Below, one piece after another: positions 52,150 to 61,452 of a stretch of 64,000 nucleotides of DNA. The DNA is taken from NCBI RefSeq assembly GCF_000739735.1, contig NZ_BBJF01000022.1, positions 1 through 64,000 on the forward strand, written 5' to 3'. The position numbers and the translations under genes were made by a program. The stretch is from Paraburkholderia ginsengisoli NBRC 100965 (GTDB lineage Bacteria; Pseudomonadota; Gammaproteobacteria; Burkholderiales; Burkholderiaceae). Position 1 is the stretch's first letter; each line of letters begins with the position of its first letter. The notes under the pieces are model-generated. The model had not been told where the DNA came from. It made no database searches and saw nothing but the letters and a program-made list of their open reading frames with translations.

Positions 52150-54018
52150 TTACAGACCTAGCTGACGCTTCATATCAGCCCGTTTCCGATTCAATTCCGA
52201 AAGCTCCGCAAACTCCTCCGGTGTGTGCCGGGATTGTCGCGAAAGCTGCTCGAGACGGTCGCAATAAGCGTCGTACCGCATCTTCAGGATCGCCGCTTTC
52301 AGCTCCTCGCTGACGATCCGTTCCTGCTCGCGCCGTTCCTCGATAACCGCCGCGTCCTGCGGGTCTTTCAGCAGCAAATCCCGGACATTTTCATCATAGT
52401 CTAGAATTTTGCGAAAGATTTCCTCGAAAGTTGGGGCGTTTGCGCCATTTCGCAATAGGTCGGACAGCAACTGAAACTCCGCCGAATCACCCAGCGCCCG
52501 CGCGTGCGTCGTCACCTCTTCGAACAGTTCGCCATGCCGGGTCACGCTCAGGAGCGCCTGTTCGGCGTCCTCGTCGAGCACCGCCACCGTGCGCGGATAC
52601 ATCACAAGATTGCGCAGGGTTTTTTCTTCGATGCCGGTCACGCTGCGCCGGTCCTTGCGGGCCGGTGCGAGGCGCGCCGCCGCGGCGATCCGTGAGTCGA
52701 CCTCACAGAGGGCCGCGACTTCGTCGAACGGCACATCGAGCCGGTCGGCGAACATATGCATGATCTGCGCACGCAGCGCGTTAGCCGGCAGCGCCTGGAG
52801 CAACGGCTTCGCGTCGAACAGCGCGCGGGCCCTGCCTTCCGGCTGATCCAGCTCCTTGCCGGTCAACACCTCGTTGAGCATGAACTGTGACAGCGGCATC
52901 GCACGCTCGACCTGGTCGGCGAACGCCTCGGTGCCGAATTCGCGCACGTAGCTATCGGGGTCGTGCTCGGACGGCAGGAACAGGAAGCGGATGGTGCGGT
53001 TGTCCGCCGCGTGCGGCAGGCAGGCATCCAGCGCCCGGCGAGCGGCACGCCGCCCCGCCGAATCGCCGTCGAAACTGAAAATGACCGTATCGGTCTGGCG
53101 CATCAGTTTCTGCACATGAATCGGCGTGCAGGCCGTACCGAGCGTGGCGACCGCGTTCTGAAACCCCAACTGGGCCAGCGCGACCACGTCCATATAGCCT
53201 TCCACCACCAGCACGTAGTGCTGTTCGCGAATCGCCAGACGCGCTTCGAACAGCCCGTACAGCTCGCTGCCTTTGTTAAATAGAGGCGTTTCGGGCGAAT
53301 TCAAATATTTCGGTTCGCCGCCGTCCAGCACCCGCCCGCCGAAGCCGATCACCTGCCCCTTAACATTGCGTATCGGAAACATGATCCGCTCGCGAAAGCG
53401 GTCGTAGCGGCGGTTCTGCCCCTGCGCGTCGGACTTCTCGCTGACGATCACGAGGCCTGATTCGACCAGCGCGTCGTCGCGATAATTCGGGAACGTCGCT
53501 TCGAGGTTCTGCCAGCCCTCGGGCGCGTAGCCGAGGCCGAAACGCGCGGCGATCTCGCCGGTCAAGCCACGCTTCTTCAGATACTGAATCGCGGCGGGCG
53601 CGCCGCGCAGCTGCTTGCGGTAGAAGTCGCAAGCGGTCTGCATGACATCGGACAGCGCCGTGGTGACGGCCTTGGACGCCGCCGGCGCATAACCGCCGGA
53701 GCCGCCTCCGCCATATCCCGGCGATGGCTCGTTCGGCACGGTCAAACCTACCGATTGCGCCAGGTCGTTGACCGCCTCGGGAAACGAGGAGCCCACGTGC
53801 TCCATCAGGAAACCGATGGCCGTGCCATGCGCGCCGCATCCAAAGCAGTGATAAAACTGTTTAGTCGGACTAACCGTAAACGAAGGGCTCTTCTCGTTGT
53901 GAAACGGACAAAGCCCCATGAAGTTCGCGCCGCCCTTTTTTAGCTGCACATACCGGCCGACCACGTCGACGATATCAACGCGGTTGAGCAGATCCTGCAG
54001 GAATGACGGTGGAATCAC
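52150..54018 (-). CDS. dnaG: DNA primase DnaG
   Basis: A 622-residue primase that lays RNA primers at the replication fork. The zinc ribbon shows CPFHNEKSPSFTVS and HCFGCG (about residues 38-65). The Toprim core shows VVEGYMDVVALAQ and FSFDGDSAGRRAA, and the C-terminal helicase-binding domain is about 430-622. The start is a GTG at 54018 giving the usual MIPPSFLQDLL. It lies between yqeY and rpoD in the macromolecular-synthesis operon. Confidence 0.97.
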   Translation of the reverse strand: MIPPSFLQDLLNRVDIVDVVGRYVQLKKGGANFMGLCPFHNEKSPSFTVSPTKQFYHCFGCGAHGTAIGFLMEHVGSSFPEAVNDLAQSVGLTVPNEPSPGYGGGGSGGYAPAASKAVTTALSDVMQTACDFYRKQLRGAPAAIQYLKKRGLTGEIAARFGLGYAPEGWQNLEATFPNYRDDALVESGLVIVSEKSDAQGQNRRYDRFRERIMFPIRNVKGQVIGFGGRVLDGGEPKYLNSPETPLFNKGSELYGLFEARLAIREQHYVLVVEGYMDVVALAQLGFQNAVATLGTACTPIHVQKLMRQTDTVIFSFDGDSAGRRAARRALDACLPHAADNRTIRFLFLPSEHDPDSYVREFGTEAFADQVERAMPLSQFMLNEVLTGKELDQPEGRARALFDAKPLLQALPANALRAQIMHMFADRLDVPFDEVAALCEVDSRIAAAARLAPARKDRRSVTGIEEKTLRNLVMYPRTVAVLDEDAEQALLSVTRHGELFEEVTTHARALGDSAEFQLLSDLLRNGANAPTFEEIFRKILDYDENVRDLLLKDPQDAAVIEERREQERIVSEELKAAILKMRYDAYCDRLEQLSRQSRHTPEEFAELSELNRKRADMKRQLGL

Positions 54019-54095
54019 AGTAAATGACGCTACCTAAAAAGCTCAACGCTGCGCGCGCCGTCAGACGACGGCGCGCGCAGGCCGGACAATCTGAA

Positions 54096-54542
54096 TTACT
54101 TCGCGAGCGCGGCTTTGACTTGTGCCGACACCGCGGTCATGTCGGCGCGGCCGGCCAGCTTCGGCTTGAGCACGCCCATCACCTTGCCCATGTCCTGCGG
54201 ACCGGCAGCGCCGGTTTGCGCAACCGCGGCCTGGACTTCGGCAACGATTTCCGCTTCCGACATCTGTTCCGGCATATAGGCGGACAGGATGGCCAGCTCG
54301 GCCTTTTCCTTGTCGGCGAGATCCGTGCGGCCAGCAGCTTCGAACTGGCTGATCGAATCCTTGCGCTGCTTGATCATCTTGTCGACGACCGCGGTGATCG
54401 CTGCATCGTCGAGCGTCACGCGCTCGTCGACTTCGCGCTGCTTGATCGCGGCGAGCAGCAGGCGGATCGTGCCGAGACGCTCGGTCTCACGCGCCCGCAT
54501 GGCAGCTTTCATATCGTCGTTGATCCGGTCCTTGAGGCTCAT
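54096..54542 (-). CDS. GatB/YqeY domain protein
   Basis: A 148-residue protein of the YqeY family (SLKDRINDDMKAAMRARE at the start; EAGRTDLADKEKAELAILSAYMPEQMSEAEI in the middle; DMGKVMGVLKPKLAGRADM near the end). The domain resembles the tail of GatB and probably binds tRNA, but its role is not settled. The ATG at 54542 is preceded by AGGTGAG. It sits between rpsU and dnaG, as in most proteobacteria. Confidence 0.93.
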   Translation of the reverse strand: MSLKDRINDDMKAAMRARETERLGTIRLLLAAIKQREVDERVTLDDAAITAVVDKMIKQRKDSISQFEAAGRTDLADKEKAELAILSAYMPEQMSEAEIVAEVQAAVAQTGAAGPQDMGKVMGVLKPKLAGRADMTAVSAQVKAALAK

Positions 54543-54602
54543 CACTCACCTGAATGCGTTGAAAGTTGAAAAAGCGGCCGGGTCGGAACATCAACACGAA
54601 TA

Positions 54603-54630
54603 CCCGCTTGGGACTGCTTCCTCAAGCGGG
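54603..54630 (-). repeat. Hairpin between rpsU and yqeY
   Basis: CCCGCTTG and CAAGCGGG form a perfect 8-bp stem around a 12-base loop. There is no strong U-tract on the minus strand. In E. coli a weak internal terminator after rpsU lowers dnaG expression; this stem may serve the same purpose, though that is inferred. Confidence 0.45.
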
Positions 54631-54765
54631 TTGGCGCAATTTTGCGTAGTGGATGCGACCCTGCCGGCTGGTCCGATGGACCGTGTTGTCCGTGATGGCA
54701 CCTCGCGTGCCGTCACCGGTTGGATGTCGCCGCTCCGATCGACCGGAACCGCGGCAACGCCAGAA

Positions 54766-54978
54766 TCAGTAGAACTTTTTTGGCAGCATCTGGCCACGCA
54801 GACGCTTGAAATGACGCTTCACCGCAGCCGCCTTCTTGCGCTTGCGCTCAGCCGTAGGCTTTTCGTAAAACTCGCGAGCGCGAAGTTCCGTCAGCAAGCC
54901 GGTTTTCTCCATGGTGCGCTTGAACCGGCGCATGGCAACTTCAAACGGCTCGTTGTCTTTTACGCGGATGGTCGTCAT
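54766..54978 (-). CDS. rpsU: 30S ribosomal protein S21
   Basis: A 70-residue basic protein (start MTTIRVKDNEPFEVAMRR; core MEKTGLLTELRAREFYEKPT; tail KKAAAVKRHFKRLRG), the standard S21 sequence and length. It binds the 30S platform near the 16S 3' end and aids initiation. It is the first gene of rpsU-yqeY-dnaG-rpoD. Confidence 0.97.
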   Translation of the reverse strand: MTTIRVKDNEPFEVAMRRFKRTMEKTGLLTELRAREFYEKPTAERKRKKAAAVKRHFKRLRGQMLPKKFY

Positions 54979-55010
54979 TTTTCAATAACGGAACTTTGTA
55001 AAGGTTCAGG

Positions 55011-55039
55011 AGTATAGCAGAGCTTTCTCACAAAGCTAC
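55011..55039 (-). promoter_or_regulatory. rpsU operon promoter region
   Basis: On the minus strand TATACT (55011-55016) lies about 35 bases before the rpsU ATG and is a good -10. The -35 place (TAGCTT, 16 bases further) is weak and sits inside an inverted repeat AGCTTT-N5-AAAGCT (55023-55039), which may be an operator or part of the preceding gene's 3' end. Confidence 0.5.
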
Positions 55040-55046
55040 TGCGCCG

Positions 55047-56264
55047 TCAAGCCCCCTTGACGTACTCCGCGGCCGCCTGGCCGGCCGCCACGCCCGAGGC
55101 CCACGCCCACTGAAAATTGTAGCCGCCGAGCCAGCCGGTTACGTCCACCGCCTCGCCGATAAAGTACAACCCCGGCGCCTTCGCGCTCATCATCGTTGCC
55201 GACGACAGGTCGCGCGTGTCGATGCCGCCGCGCGTCACTTCGGCCTTGCGATAGCCTTCGGTGCCGTTCGGCGTGAGCGTCCAGCGCGACAGCGCGTCGC
55301 CGATGCGCCGCAGCGCCTTGTCCGGCAGATCGGCCACGCGGGCTTCGGCCGAAATCTGGTGGGTTTCCAGCCAGACGTGAGCGAGCCGTTGCGGCACCCA
55401 TTCGGACAGCAGATTGGCGATCTGCCGCTTCGTGCCGGTCTTCGCTTCCAGCAGTGCGGTGGTCGCGTCGCGCTCCGGCAGCAGATTGATGTGGATCGGC
55501 TCGCCGGGCTGCCAGTAGCTCGATATTTGCAGCACGCCCGGACCCGACAGGCCGCGGTGGGTCAGCAGCAGATCCTCGGTGAATTCGGCGCCGGTTTTCT
55601 TGTTGCCGGTCGCCAGTTGCACTTCGAGCGACACGCCGGACAGCGCCGAGAACGGCTCCCAGTCGGCCGGGGCAAAGGTCAGCGGAACCAGCGCGGGACG
55701 GGTGTCGATCAGCTTGTGACCGAACTGCTTGGCGAGCCGGTAGGCGAAATCGGTGGCGCCGATCTTGGGGATCGACAGGCCGCCGGTCGCGATCACGAGC
55801 GCGCGGGCGGTGATCGGCCCCGACTGCGTGTCCAGCGTATAGCGGCCTTGCGCGTCCTGCCGCACACCTTCGACCGACAGCGGCGTGCGCCACGCGACGT
55901 GGCCCGCGTCGCACTCGCGCTTCAACACGTCGATGATCGCGTCGCTCGACTGGTCGCAAAACAGTTGCCCCTTGTGCTTCTCGTGCCACGTCACGTGATG
56001 GCGCTTGAGCAGCGCCATGAAGTCGCGCGGCGTGTAACGCGCGAGCGCCGAGCGGCAGAAATGCGGATTCGCCGACAGGTAATTGGCCGGCCCGGCGTAC
56101 AGGTTCGTGAAGTTGCACCGGCCGCCGCCGGAGATGCGGATTTTTTCCGCGAGACGCTGCGAGTGGTCGATCAGCACCACGCGCCGGCCGAGTTGCCCGG
56201 CCACGGCTGCGCACATCATGCCGGCCGCGCCTGCGCCGATCACCGCGATATCGAAGGATTCCAT
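55047..56264 (-). CDS. YhiN/HI0933 family flavoprotein
   Basis: A 405-residue FAD-binding protein of the HI0933 (YhiN) family, aminoacetone-oxidase-like. The dinucleotide fold opens the protein (DIAVIGAGAAGMMCAAVAG). Then come IRISGGGRCNFTNL, a mid-chain ALVIATGGLSIPKIGATDFAY, and the C-terminal GLYFIGEAVDVTGWLGGYNFQWAWASG, all family hallmarks. The start at 56264 begins the fold; a longer upstream frame is Arg-rich and unlikely. Its substrate is unknown in this family. It precedes the rpsU promoter and diverges from tsaD. Confidence 0.92.
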   Translation of the reverse strand: MESFDIAVIGAGAAGMMCAAVAGQLGRRVVLIDHSQRLAEKIRISGGGRCNFTNLYAGPANYLSANPHFCRSALARYTPRDFMALLKRHHVTWHEKHKGQLFCDQSSDAIIDVLKRECDAGHVAWRTPLSVEGVRQDAQGRYTLDTQSGPITARALVIATGGLSIPKIGATDFAYRLAKQFGHKLIDTRPALVPLTFAPADWEPFSALSGVSLEVQLATGNKKTGAEFTEDLLLTHRGLSGPGVLQISSYWQPGEPIHINLLPERDATTALLEAKTGTKRQIANLLSEWVPQRLAHVWLETHQISAEARVADLPDKALRRIGDALSRWTLTPNGTEGYRKAEVTRGGIDTRDLSSATMMSAKAPGLYFIGEAVDVTGWLGGYNFQWAWASGVAAGQAAAEYVKGA

Positions 56265-56395
56265 GGGGCCGCATTGTACCTGCGCGTTTGCGGCCGTCCG
56301 TGGCCGTCTGCGGCGCTTTGGCCGCGCTGCTATACTTTCAGGCCTACCTTTCACTTTCGGACGCGCGTGAATGCGTCCGTTCAAAGCAACTCATC

Positions 56396-57424
56396 ATGCT
56401 TGTTCTCGGCATCGAAAGCTCCTGCGACGAAACCGGTCTCGCGCTCTACGACACGGAGCGCGGCCTGCTCGCGCACGCGCTGCATTCGCAGATCGCGATG
56501 CATCGGGAGTATGGCGGCGTCGTGCCCGAGCTGGCGTCGCGCGATCACATCCGCCGCGCGCTGCCGTTGCTCGAAGAAGTGATGGAGCGCGCCGGCGCGG
56601 CGCGCAGCGACATCGACGCGATCGCCTACACGCAAGGACCGGGGCTCGCGGGCGCGCTGCTGGTCGGCGCGAGCGTCGCCAATTCGCTGGCGATGGCGTG
56701 GGACAAGCCGACCATCGGCATTCACCACCTCGAAGGGCACTTGCTGTCACCGCTGCTGGTGGATGAGCCGCCGCCGTTCCCGTTCGTCGCGCTGCTGGTG
56801 TCGGGCGGTCACACGCAACTGATGCGCGTGACCGACGTGGGCGTCTACGAGACGCTCGGCGAAACGCTCGACGACGCCGCCGGCGAAGCGTTCGACAAAA
56901 CCGCCAAGCTGCTCGGCCTCGGTTACCCGGGCGGCCCGGAAGTGTCGCGCATGGCGGAGTTCGGCACGCCCGGCGCGGTGGTCCTGCCGCGTCCGATGCT
57001 GCACTCCGGCGACCTCGACTTCAGCTTCAGCGGCTTGAAGACCGCCGTCCTCACGCACGCGAAAAAACTCGGCGGCGCGAATATCTGCGAGCAGGCGAAA
57101 GCGGATCTGGCGCGCGGTTTCGTCGACGCCGCAGTGGAAGTGCTGGCGGCGAAATCTTTGGCTGCGCTGAAAAAGACCAAGCTCAACCGGCTGGTCGTCG
57201 CGGGCGGTGTGGGCGCGAACCGGCAATTGCGCGAAGCGCTTTCCGCCGCCGCGAAGAAGCGCAATTTCTTCGTGCACTACCCGGACCTGTCGCTGTGCAC
57301 GGACAACGGCGCGATGATCGCGCTGGCCGGCGCGTTGCGATTGCAGCGCTGGCCCGATCAGTCGGATAAGGACTACGCGTTCACGGTCAAGCCGCGCTGG
57401 GATCTGACCTCGCTTGCACGCTGA
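56396..57424 (+). CDS. tsaD: tRNA N6-threonylcarbamoyladenosine synthase TsaD
   Basis: A 342-residue ASKHA-fold enzyme that transfers the threonylcarbamoyl group to A37 of ANN-reading tRNAs. It opens MLVLGIESSCDETG; the metal histidines are in HHLEGHLLSP, nucleotide contacts in LVSGGHTQLMRV and VVAGGVGANRQLRE, and CTDNGAMIALAG is near the end. The ATG at 56396 gives normal length; the longer open frame upstream is rejected. tsaD opposite the rpsU operon is a common proteobacterial arrangement. A terminator follows 20 bases later. Confidence 0.96.
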   Translation: MLVLGIESSCDETGLALYDTERGLLAHALHSQIAMHREYGGVVPELASRDHIRRALPLLEEVMERAGAARSDIDAIAYTQGPGLAGALLVGASVANSLAMAWDKPTIGIHHLEGHLLSPLLVDEPPPFPFVALLVSGGHTQLMRVTDVGVYETLGETLDDAAGEAFDKTAKLLGLGYPGGPEVSRMAEFGTPGAVVLPRPMLHSGDLDFSFSGLKTAVLTHAKKLGGANICEQAKADLARGFVDAAVEVLAAKSLAALKKTKLNRLVVAGGVGANRQLREALSAAAKKRNFFVHYPDLSLCTDNGAMIALAGALRLQRWPDQSDKDYAFTVKPRWDLTSLAR

Positions 57425-57443
57425 ACTGAAGATTGCTCCGCCG

Positions 57444-57475
57444 TAAAAAAGCCGCTTTAAAAAGCGGCTTTTTCA
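57444..57475. terminator. Bidirectional terminator between tsaD and folE2
   Basis: AAGCCGCTTT and AAAGCGGCTT form a stem with a short A-rich loop, flanked by A6 and T5. It serves both the plus-strand tsaD and the minus-strand folE2. Confidence 0.88.
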
Positions 57476-57514
57476 ATTCAATGCAGCAGGCCAACGCGCA
57501 CATCGGCATCTATA

Positions 57515-58321
57515 TCAACCCGCCCGTTTATCCTGTTCGATCACCGCATACGCGCTGTGATTGTGAATCGACTCGAAGTTCTCGGCTTCGAGCACATACG
57601 AGACGATCCGCTCGTCCGCGTTCAGACGCTGTGCGACGTCGCGCACCAGGTCTTCGACGAACTTCGGATTCTCATACGCACGCTCGGTGACGAACTTTTC
57701 ATCGGGGCGCTTGAGTAAGCCCCACAGTTCGCACGACGCTTCTTCCTCGGCGATGCGGACCAGTTCTTCCACCGCGACGTCGCCGGCCAGTTCGGCATTG
57801 ATCGTGACGTGCGAGCGCTGGTTATGCGCGCCGTACTGCGAGATCTTTTTCGAGCACGGGCACAGACTCGTGACCGGCACCAAGACCTTCAAAAACAGAC
57901 GCGTCGTGCCATTGCGGGTGTCGCCCATCAACGTGACTTCGTAGTCGAGCAGGCTCTGCACGCCTGAAACCGGCGCAGTCTTGTTCACGAAGTACGGAAA
58001 GGACACCTCGATACGACCCGCCTCGGCTTCGAGCTTTTCGAGCATCGCGGCGAGCATCGTGCGGAACGTGGCCGGTTCGAGCGGCGCCTTGTTCTCTTCG
58101 AGCAACGCGACGAAACGCGACATGTGCGTGCCTTTCTGCTCGGCCGGCAGATGCACGTCGAGATTCCATGTGCCGACCGTCGGCTGCACGTCGCCACTTT
58201 GTGTGCGCACCGTCATCGGATGGCGCACGCCCTTGACGCCGACTCGCTGGATCGGGATTTGACGCGTATCGGGCGTGCTTTGCACGTCGGGCATTACAAA
58301 GGCGGGATTCATCTGGTTCAT
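57515..58321 (-). CDS. folE2: GTP cyclohydrolase FolE2
   Basis: A 268-residue type IB GTP cyclohydrolase making dihydroneopterin triphosphate for folate or queuosine-type pterins. The metal region contains SLCPCSKKISQYGAHNQRS, and the C-terminus has ENFESIHNHSAYAVIEQ, both characteristic. FolE2 uses metals other than zinc and often backs up zinc-dependent FolE. No Zur-type operator was evident. It follows dxs on the same strand after 254 bases that carry several stem-loops. Confidence 0.95.
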   Translation of the reverse strand: MNQMNPAFVMPDVQSTPDTRQIPIQRVGVKGVRHPMTVRTQSGDVQPTVGTWNLDVHLPAEQKGTHMSRFVALLEENKAPLEPATFRTMLAAMLEKLEAEAGRIEVSFPYFVNKTAPVSGVQSLLDYEVTLMGDTRNGTTRLFLKVLVPVTSLCPCSKKISQYGAHNQRSHVTINAELAGDVAVEELVRIAEEEASCELWGLLKRPDEKFVTERAYENPKFVEDLVRDVAQRLNADERIVSYVLEAENFESIHNHSAYAVIEQDKRAG

Positions 58322-58365
58322 TTTGTTGTCCTTTCAAGAGGCGCCGGGCCGTCCCGAGCTTTACG

Positions 58366-58503
58366 CTCCGCAGGAAATCTCCATAAGACTGGAGATTGCG
58401 CCTGCGGAGGCCGTCGCGGGCGACAGATTCAGCGGCGCTCAGCGGCCCGCAACGGCGAACGCCGGCCTCGGCCGGCGTTGGAAGATGGACCCGAAGGTCC
58501 ATC
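58366..58503 (-). promoter_or_regulatory. Structured leader upstream of folE2
   Basis: Three perfect stem-loops occur in 138 bases. At 58366-58409 a 9-bp outer stem (CTCCGCAGG/CCTGCGGAG) encloses a 7-bp inner stem (AATCTCC/GGAGATT). At 58458-58479 there is a 10-bp palindrome (AACGCCGGCC-TC-GGCCGGCGTT). At 58484-58503 an 8-bp stem (GATGGACC/GGTCCATC) has a CGAA loop. None has a U-tract. The first lies 45 bases before the folE2 start. Such density suggests a regulatory RNA or processing signals after dxs; no known riboswitch class matches. Confidence 0.55.
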
Positions 58504-58575
58504 GATTCAAGTTGGAGATTGTGTCGGCGATGACGTTAGCTGCCATCGCGTGAAGACACGCTTGGCGGCAATGCC

Positions 58576-60483
58576 TTACGCGACGCGCTTCACCGACGAT
58601 TGAACGCCGAGCGCGCCGTTCGACAGATAGCGCTCGCGGATCGACTTCGCGATACCCGCGGCGTCGAGACCGCAAGCGGCGAGCAGCTTGGCGGGATCGC
58701 CATGATCGATGAAGCGGTCGGGCAGACCCAACTGCAGCACTGGCCGCATCACGCCGCTTTCGAGCAGGGCCTCGACGCAGGCCGAGCCCGCGCCGCCCAT
58801 CACGCAGCCTTCTTCGACGGTGACGATGGCGTCGTGCGTCTCAGCGAGTTGACGGACCAGCTCGGCGTCGAGCGGCTTCACGAAGCGCATGTTCGCCACC
58901 GTGGCGTCCAGTTGCTCGGCCGCCGCCAGCGACGGCGCGACCATCGTGCCGAACGCGAGAATAGCGATGCGCTTGCCCGCAGGTTGCGAAGTTTCGCGAC
59001 GCACCTCGCCCTTGCCGATCGGCAACGCCGCCATCTGCTTGACGGTCGCGACACCCGTGCCGGCACCGCGCGGATAACGCACCGCCGTCGGGTTCGGCTG
59101 TTGCAGCGCGGTGTACAGCATCTGCCGGCATTCGTTCTCGTCCGACGGCGCCATCACGGTCATGTTCGGGACGCAGCGCATGAACGCGAGATCGTATGCG
59201 CCCGCGTGCGTTGCACCGTCCGCGCCGACCAGACCCGCGCGGTCGATCGCGAACACCACCGGCAGGTTTTGCAGCGCGACATCGTGGATCAACTGGTCGT
59301 ACGCGCGTTGCAGGAACGTCGAGTAGATTGCGACCACCGGCTTCATGCCGTCCGCGGCGAGACCGCCCGCGAACGTCACCGCGTGCTGCTCGGCAATGCC
59401 GACATCGAAGTAACGGTCCGGGAAGCGCTTCTCGAACTCGACCATGCCCGAGCCTTCGCGCATCGCCGGCGTGATGCCGACCACGCGCGCGTCCAGCTCG
59501 GCCGCGTCGCACAGCCATTCGCCGAACACCTGCGTGTAGGTCTTCTTCGACGGCGTGGTGGCCGGCTTGATGCCTTCGGCCGGATTGAACTTGCCGGGGC
59601 CGTGATACAGCACCGGATCGGCTTCGGCCAGCTTGTAGCCCTGGCCTTTCTTCGTCACGACGTGCAGGAATTGCGGACCGCGCAGTTCCTTGATGTTCTG
59701 CAGCGTCGGGATCAGCGAATCGAGGTCGTGACCGTCGATCGGCCCGATGTAGTTGAAGCCGAACTCTTCGAACAGCGTGGCCGGCACGATCATGCCCTTC
59801 GCGTGCTCTTCGAGTTTGCGCGCGAGGTCGAGCATCGGCGGCGCGACGCGCAGCACGCGTTCGACACCGGCGCGCGCGGCGGCATAGAAACGGCCCGACA
59901 TCAGGCGCGCGAGATGGCGATTGAGCGCGCCGACCGGCGGCGAGATCGACATGTCGTTGTCGTTCAGGATGACCAGCAGCGGCACGTCGTCTTCGACGCC
60001 GGCGTTGTTCATCGCCTCGAAGGCCATGCCGGCCGTCATCGCGCCGTCGCCGATCACGGCGATGCCCATGCGGTTATCGCCCTGCAGCTTGCTCGCAACC
60101 GCCATACCGAGCGCGGCCGAGATCGAGGTGCTGGAGTGAGCCGTGCCGAAGGTGTCGTATTCGGATTCGTCCCGTTTCGGGAAGCCCGAGATGCCGCCGA
60201 GCTGACGCAGCGTGTGCATCTCGTCGCGGCGGCCCGTCAGGATCTTGTGTGGATAGGTTTGATGGCCGACGTCCCACACGATCCGGTCGCGCGGCGTGTC
60301 GAACACATAGTGCAGAGCAATGGTCAACTCGACCGTGCCGAGGTTGGACGAAAGATGGCCGCCCGTCTGCGATACGCTGTCGAGCACGAAGGCACGCAAC
60401 TCGTCGGCAAGCGGTTGCAATTGGCGGCGATCGAGGCGGCGCAGGGCTGCCGGGTCGTCGATGGTTTTCAGCAAGTCGTACAT
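58576..60483 (-). CDS. dxs: 1-deoxy-D-xylulose-5-phosphate synthase
   Basis: A 635-residue thiamine-diphosphate enzyme, first step of the MEP isoprenoid route (pyruvate plus glyceraldehyde 3-phosphate). The cofactor-binding block GDGAMTAGMAFEAMNNAG, the N-terminal VELTIALHYVFDTP and the transketolase-type pyrimidine domain HAVTFAGGLAADGMKPV are all present. The ATG at 60483 gives MYDLLKTIDDP, the usual start. It is downstream of ispA and xseB on the same strand, so one operon is likely. Confidence 0.96.
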   Translation of the reverse strand: MYDLLKTIDDPAALRRLDRRQLQPLADELRAFVLDSVSQTGGHLSSNLGTVELTIALHYVFDTPRDRIVWDVGHQTYPHKILTGRRDEMHTLRQLGGISGFPKRDESEYDTFGTAHSSTSISAALGMAVASKLQGDNRMGIAVIGDGAMTAGMAFEAMNNAGVEDDVPLLVILNDNDMSISPPVGALNRHLARLMSGRFYAAARAGVERVLRVAPPMLDLARKLEEHAKGMIVPATLFEEFGFNYIGPIDGHDLDSLIPTLQNIKELRGPQFLHVVTKKGQGYKLAEADPVLYHGPGKFNPAEGIKPATTPSKKTYTQVFGEWLCDAAELDARVVGITPAMREGSGMVEFEKRFPDRYFDVGIAEQHAVTFAGGLAADGMKPVVAIYSTFLQRAYDQLIHDVALQNLPVVFAIDRAGLVGADGATHAGAYDLAFMRCVPNMTVMAPSDENECRQMLYTALQQPNPTAVRYPRGAGTGVATVKQMAALPIGKGEVRRETSQPAGKRIAILAFGTMVAPSLAAAEQLDATVANMRFVKPLDAELVRQLAETHDAIVTVEEGCVMGGAGSACVEALLESGVMRPVLQLGLPDRFIDHGDPAKLLAACGLDAAGIAKSIRERYLSNGALGVQSSVKRVA

Positions 60484-60570
60484 CGTCGTTCCATTGTAGG
60501 AAAACTTACGCGCCCGCACTTCATACATGCACCCCGGGGATAAAAGGTGCGCGGCGGCGGGCTTTCGCGT

Positions 60571-61452
60571 TCAGCTAACCCGGTTCACCACCAGGTCGGC
60601 CAATTCGGCAAGACGCTGCGCGCGCGCGCCGAACGGCGCCAGCGCGGCATGCGCGTCGCTGCGCAACTGCGCTGCGAGCGAACGCGACGCGTCGAGCCCG
60701 ATAATCGACACGTAGGTCGGCTTGCCGTCCTTCGCATCTTTGCCAGCGGTCTTGCCAAGCGTCGCGGAATCGGTCGTGACATCGAGAATATCGTCGACGA
60801 CCTGAAACGCGAGGCCCACGGCGGCCGCATAAGCGTCGAGCGAACGCATCGCGTTCGCATCCGGCGTCTCGCCTGCCAGCGCGCCCATGCGCACCGCGGC
60901 GCGCAGCAACGCGCCGGTTTTCATCCGGTGCATGGTTTCGAGCTGCGTGCGTGTCAGCGTGTGGCCGACGCTCGCGAGGTCGATCGCCTGGCCGCCGCAC
61001 ATGCCGATCGAGCCGCTCGCCAGCGCCAGTTCACGCACGAGCGACGCCTGCTGCGGCGCGGCCAGTACGTCCGAGGTCAGCGCGACGAACGCCTGCGATT
61101 GCAGCGCGTCGCCGACCAGCAGCGCCGTGGCTTCGTCATATTGAACGTGCACCGTGGGCTTGCCGCGACGCAGCGCATCGTCGTCCATGCAGGGCATGTC
61201 GTCGTGCACGAGCGAGTACACGTGGATCATTTCCAGCGCCGCCGCCGCCGCATCGAGGCATTCGGCACGCGCGCCGGTCAATTCGCCGGCCGCGTGGCAC
61301 AGCAGCGGACGAACCCGCTTGCCGCCGCCCAGCACCGCATAACGCATCGCTTCATGCAGCTTGGCGGGCTCCGTGGCCTCGCCCGGCAGATAGTGTTCCA
61401 GCGCCGTTTCGACGCGTTCGAGTACCGAGCGCGTCCATTGTTCGAATGTCAT
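60571..61452 (-). CDS. ispA: Farnesyl diphosphate synthase (short-chain prenyltransferase)
   Basis: A 293-residue all-helical prenyltransferase joining DMAPP/GPP with IPP. The first aspartate-rich motif is VHDDMPCMDDD and the second is FQVVDDILD. The preceding block LGGGKRVRPLLCHAAGE is also typical. Its start overlaps the xseB stop by four bases, and dxs starts 87 bases downstream, giving the classic xseB-ispA-dxs order. Confidence 0.96.
   Translation of the reverse strand: MTFEQWTRSVLERVETALEHYLPGEATEPAKLHEAMRYAVLGGGKRVRPLLCHAAGELTGARAECLDAAAAALEMIHVYSLVHDDMPCMDDDALRRGKPTVHVQYDEATALLVGDALQSQAFVALTSDVLAAPQQASLVRELALASGSIGMCGGQAIDLASVGHTLTRTQLETMHRMKTGALLRAAVRMGALAGETPDANAMRSLDAYAAAVGLAFQVVDDILDVTTDSATLGKTAGKDAKDGKPTYVSIIGLDASRSLAAQLRSDAHAALAPFGARAQRLAELADLVVNRVS

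Noticed and set aside
58600..60543. Plus-strand open frame of 647 codons across dxs
   Set aside because: Antisense shadow of dxs.
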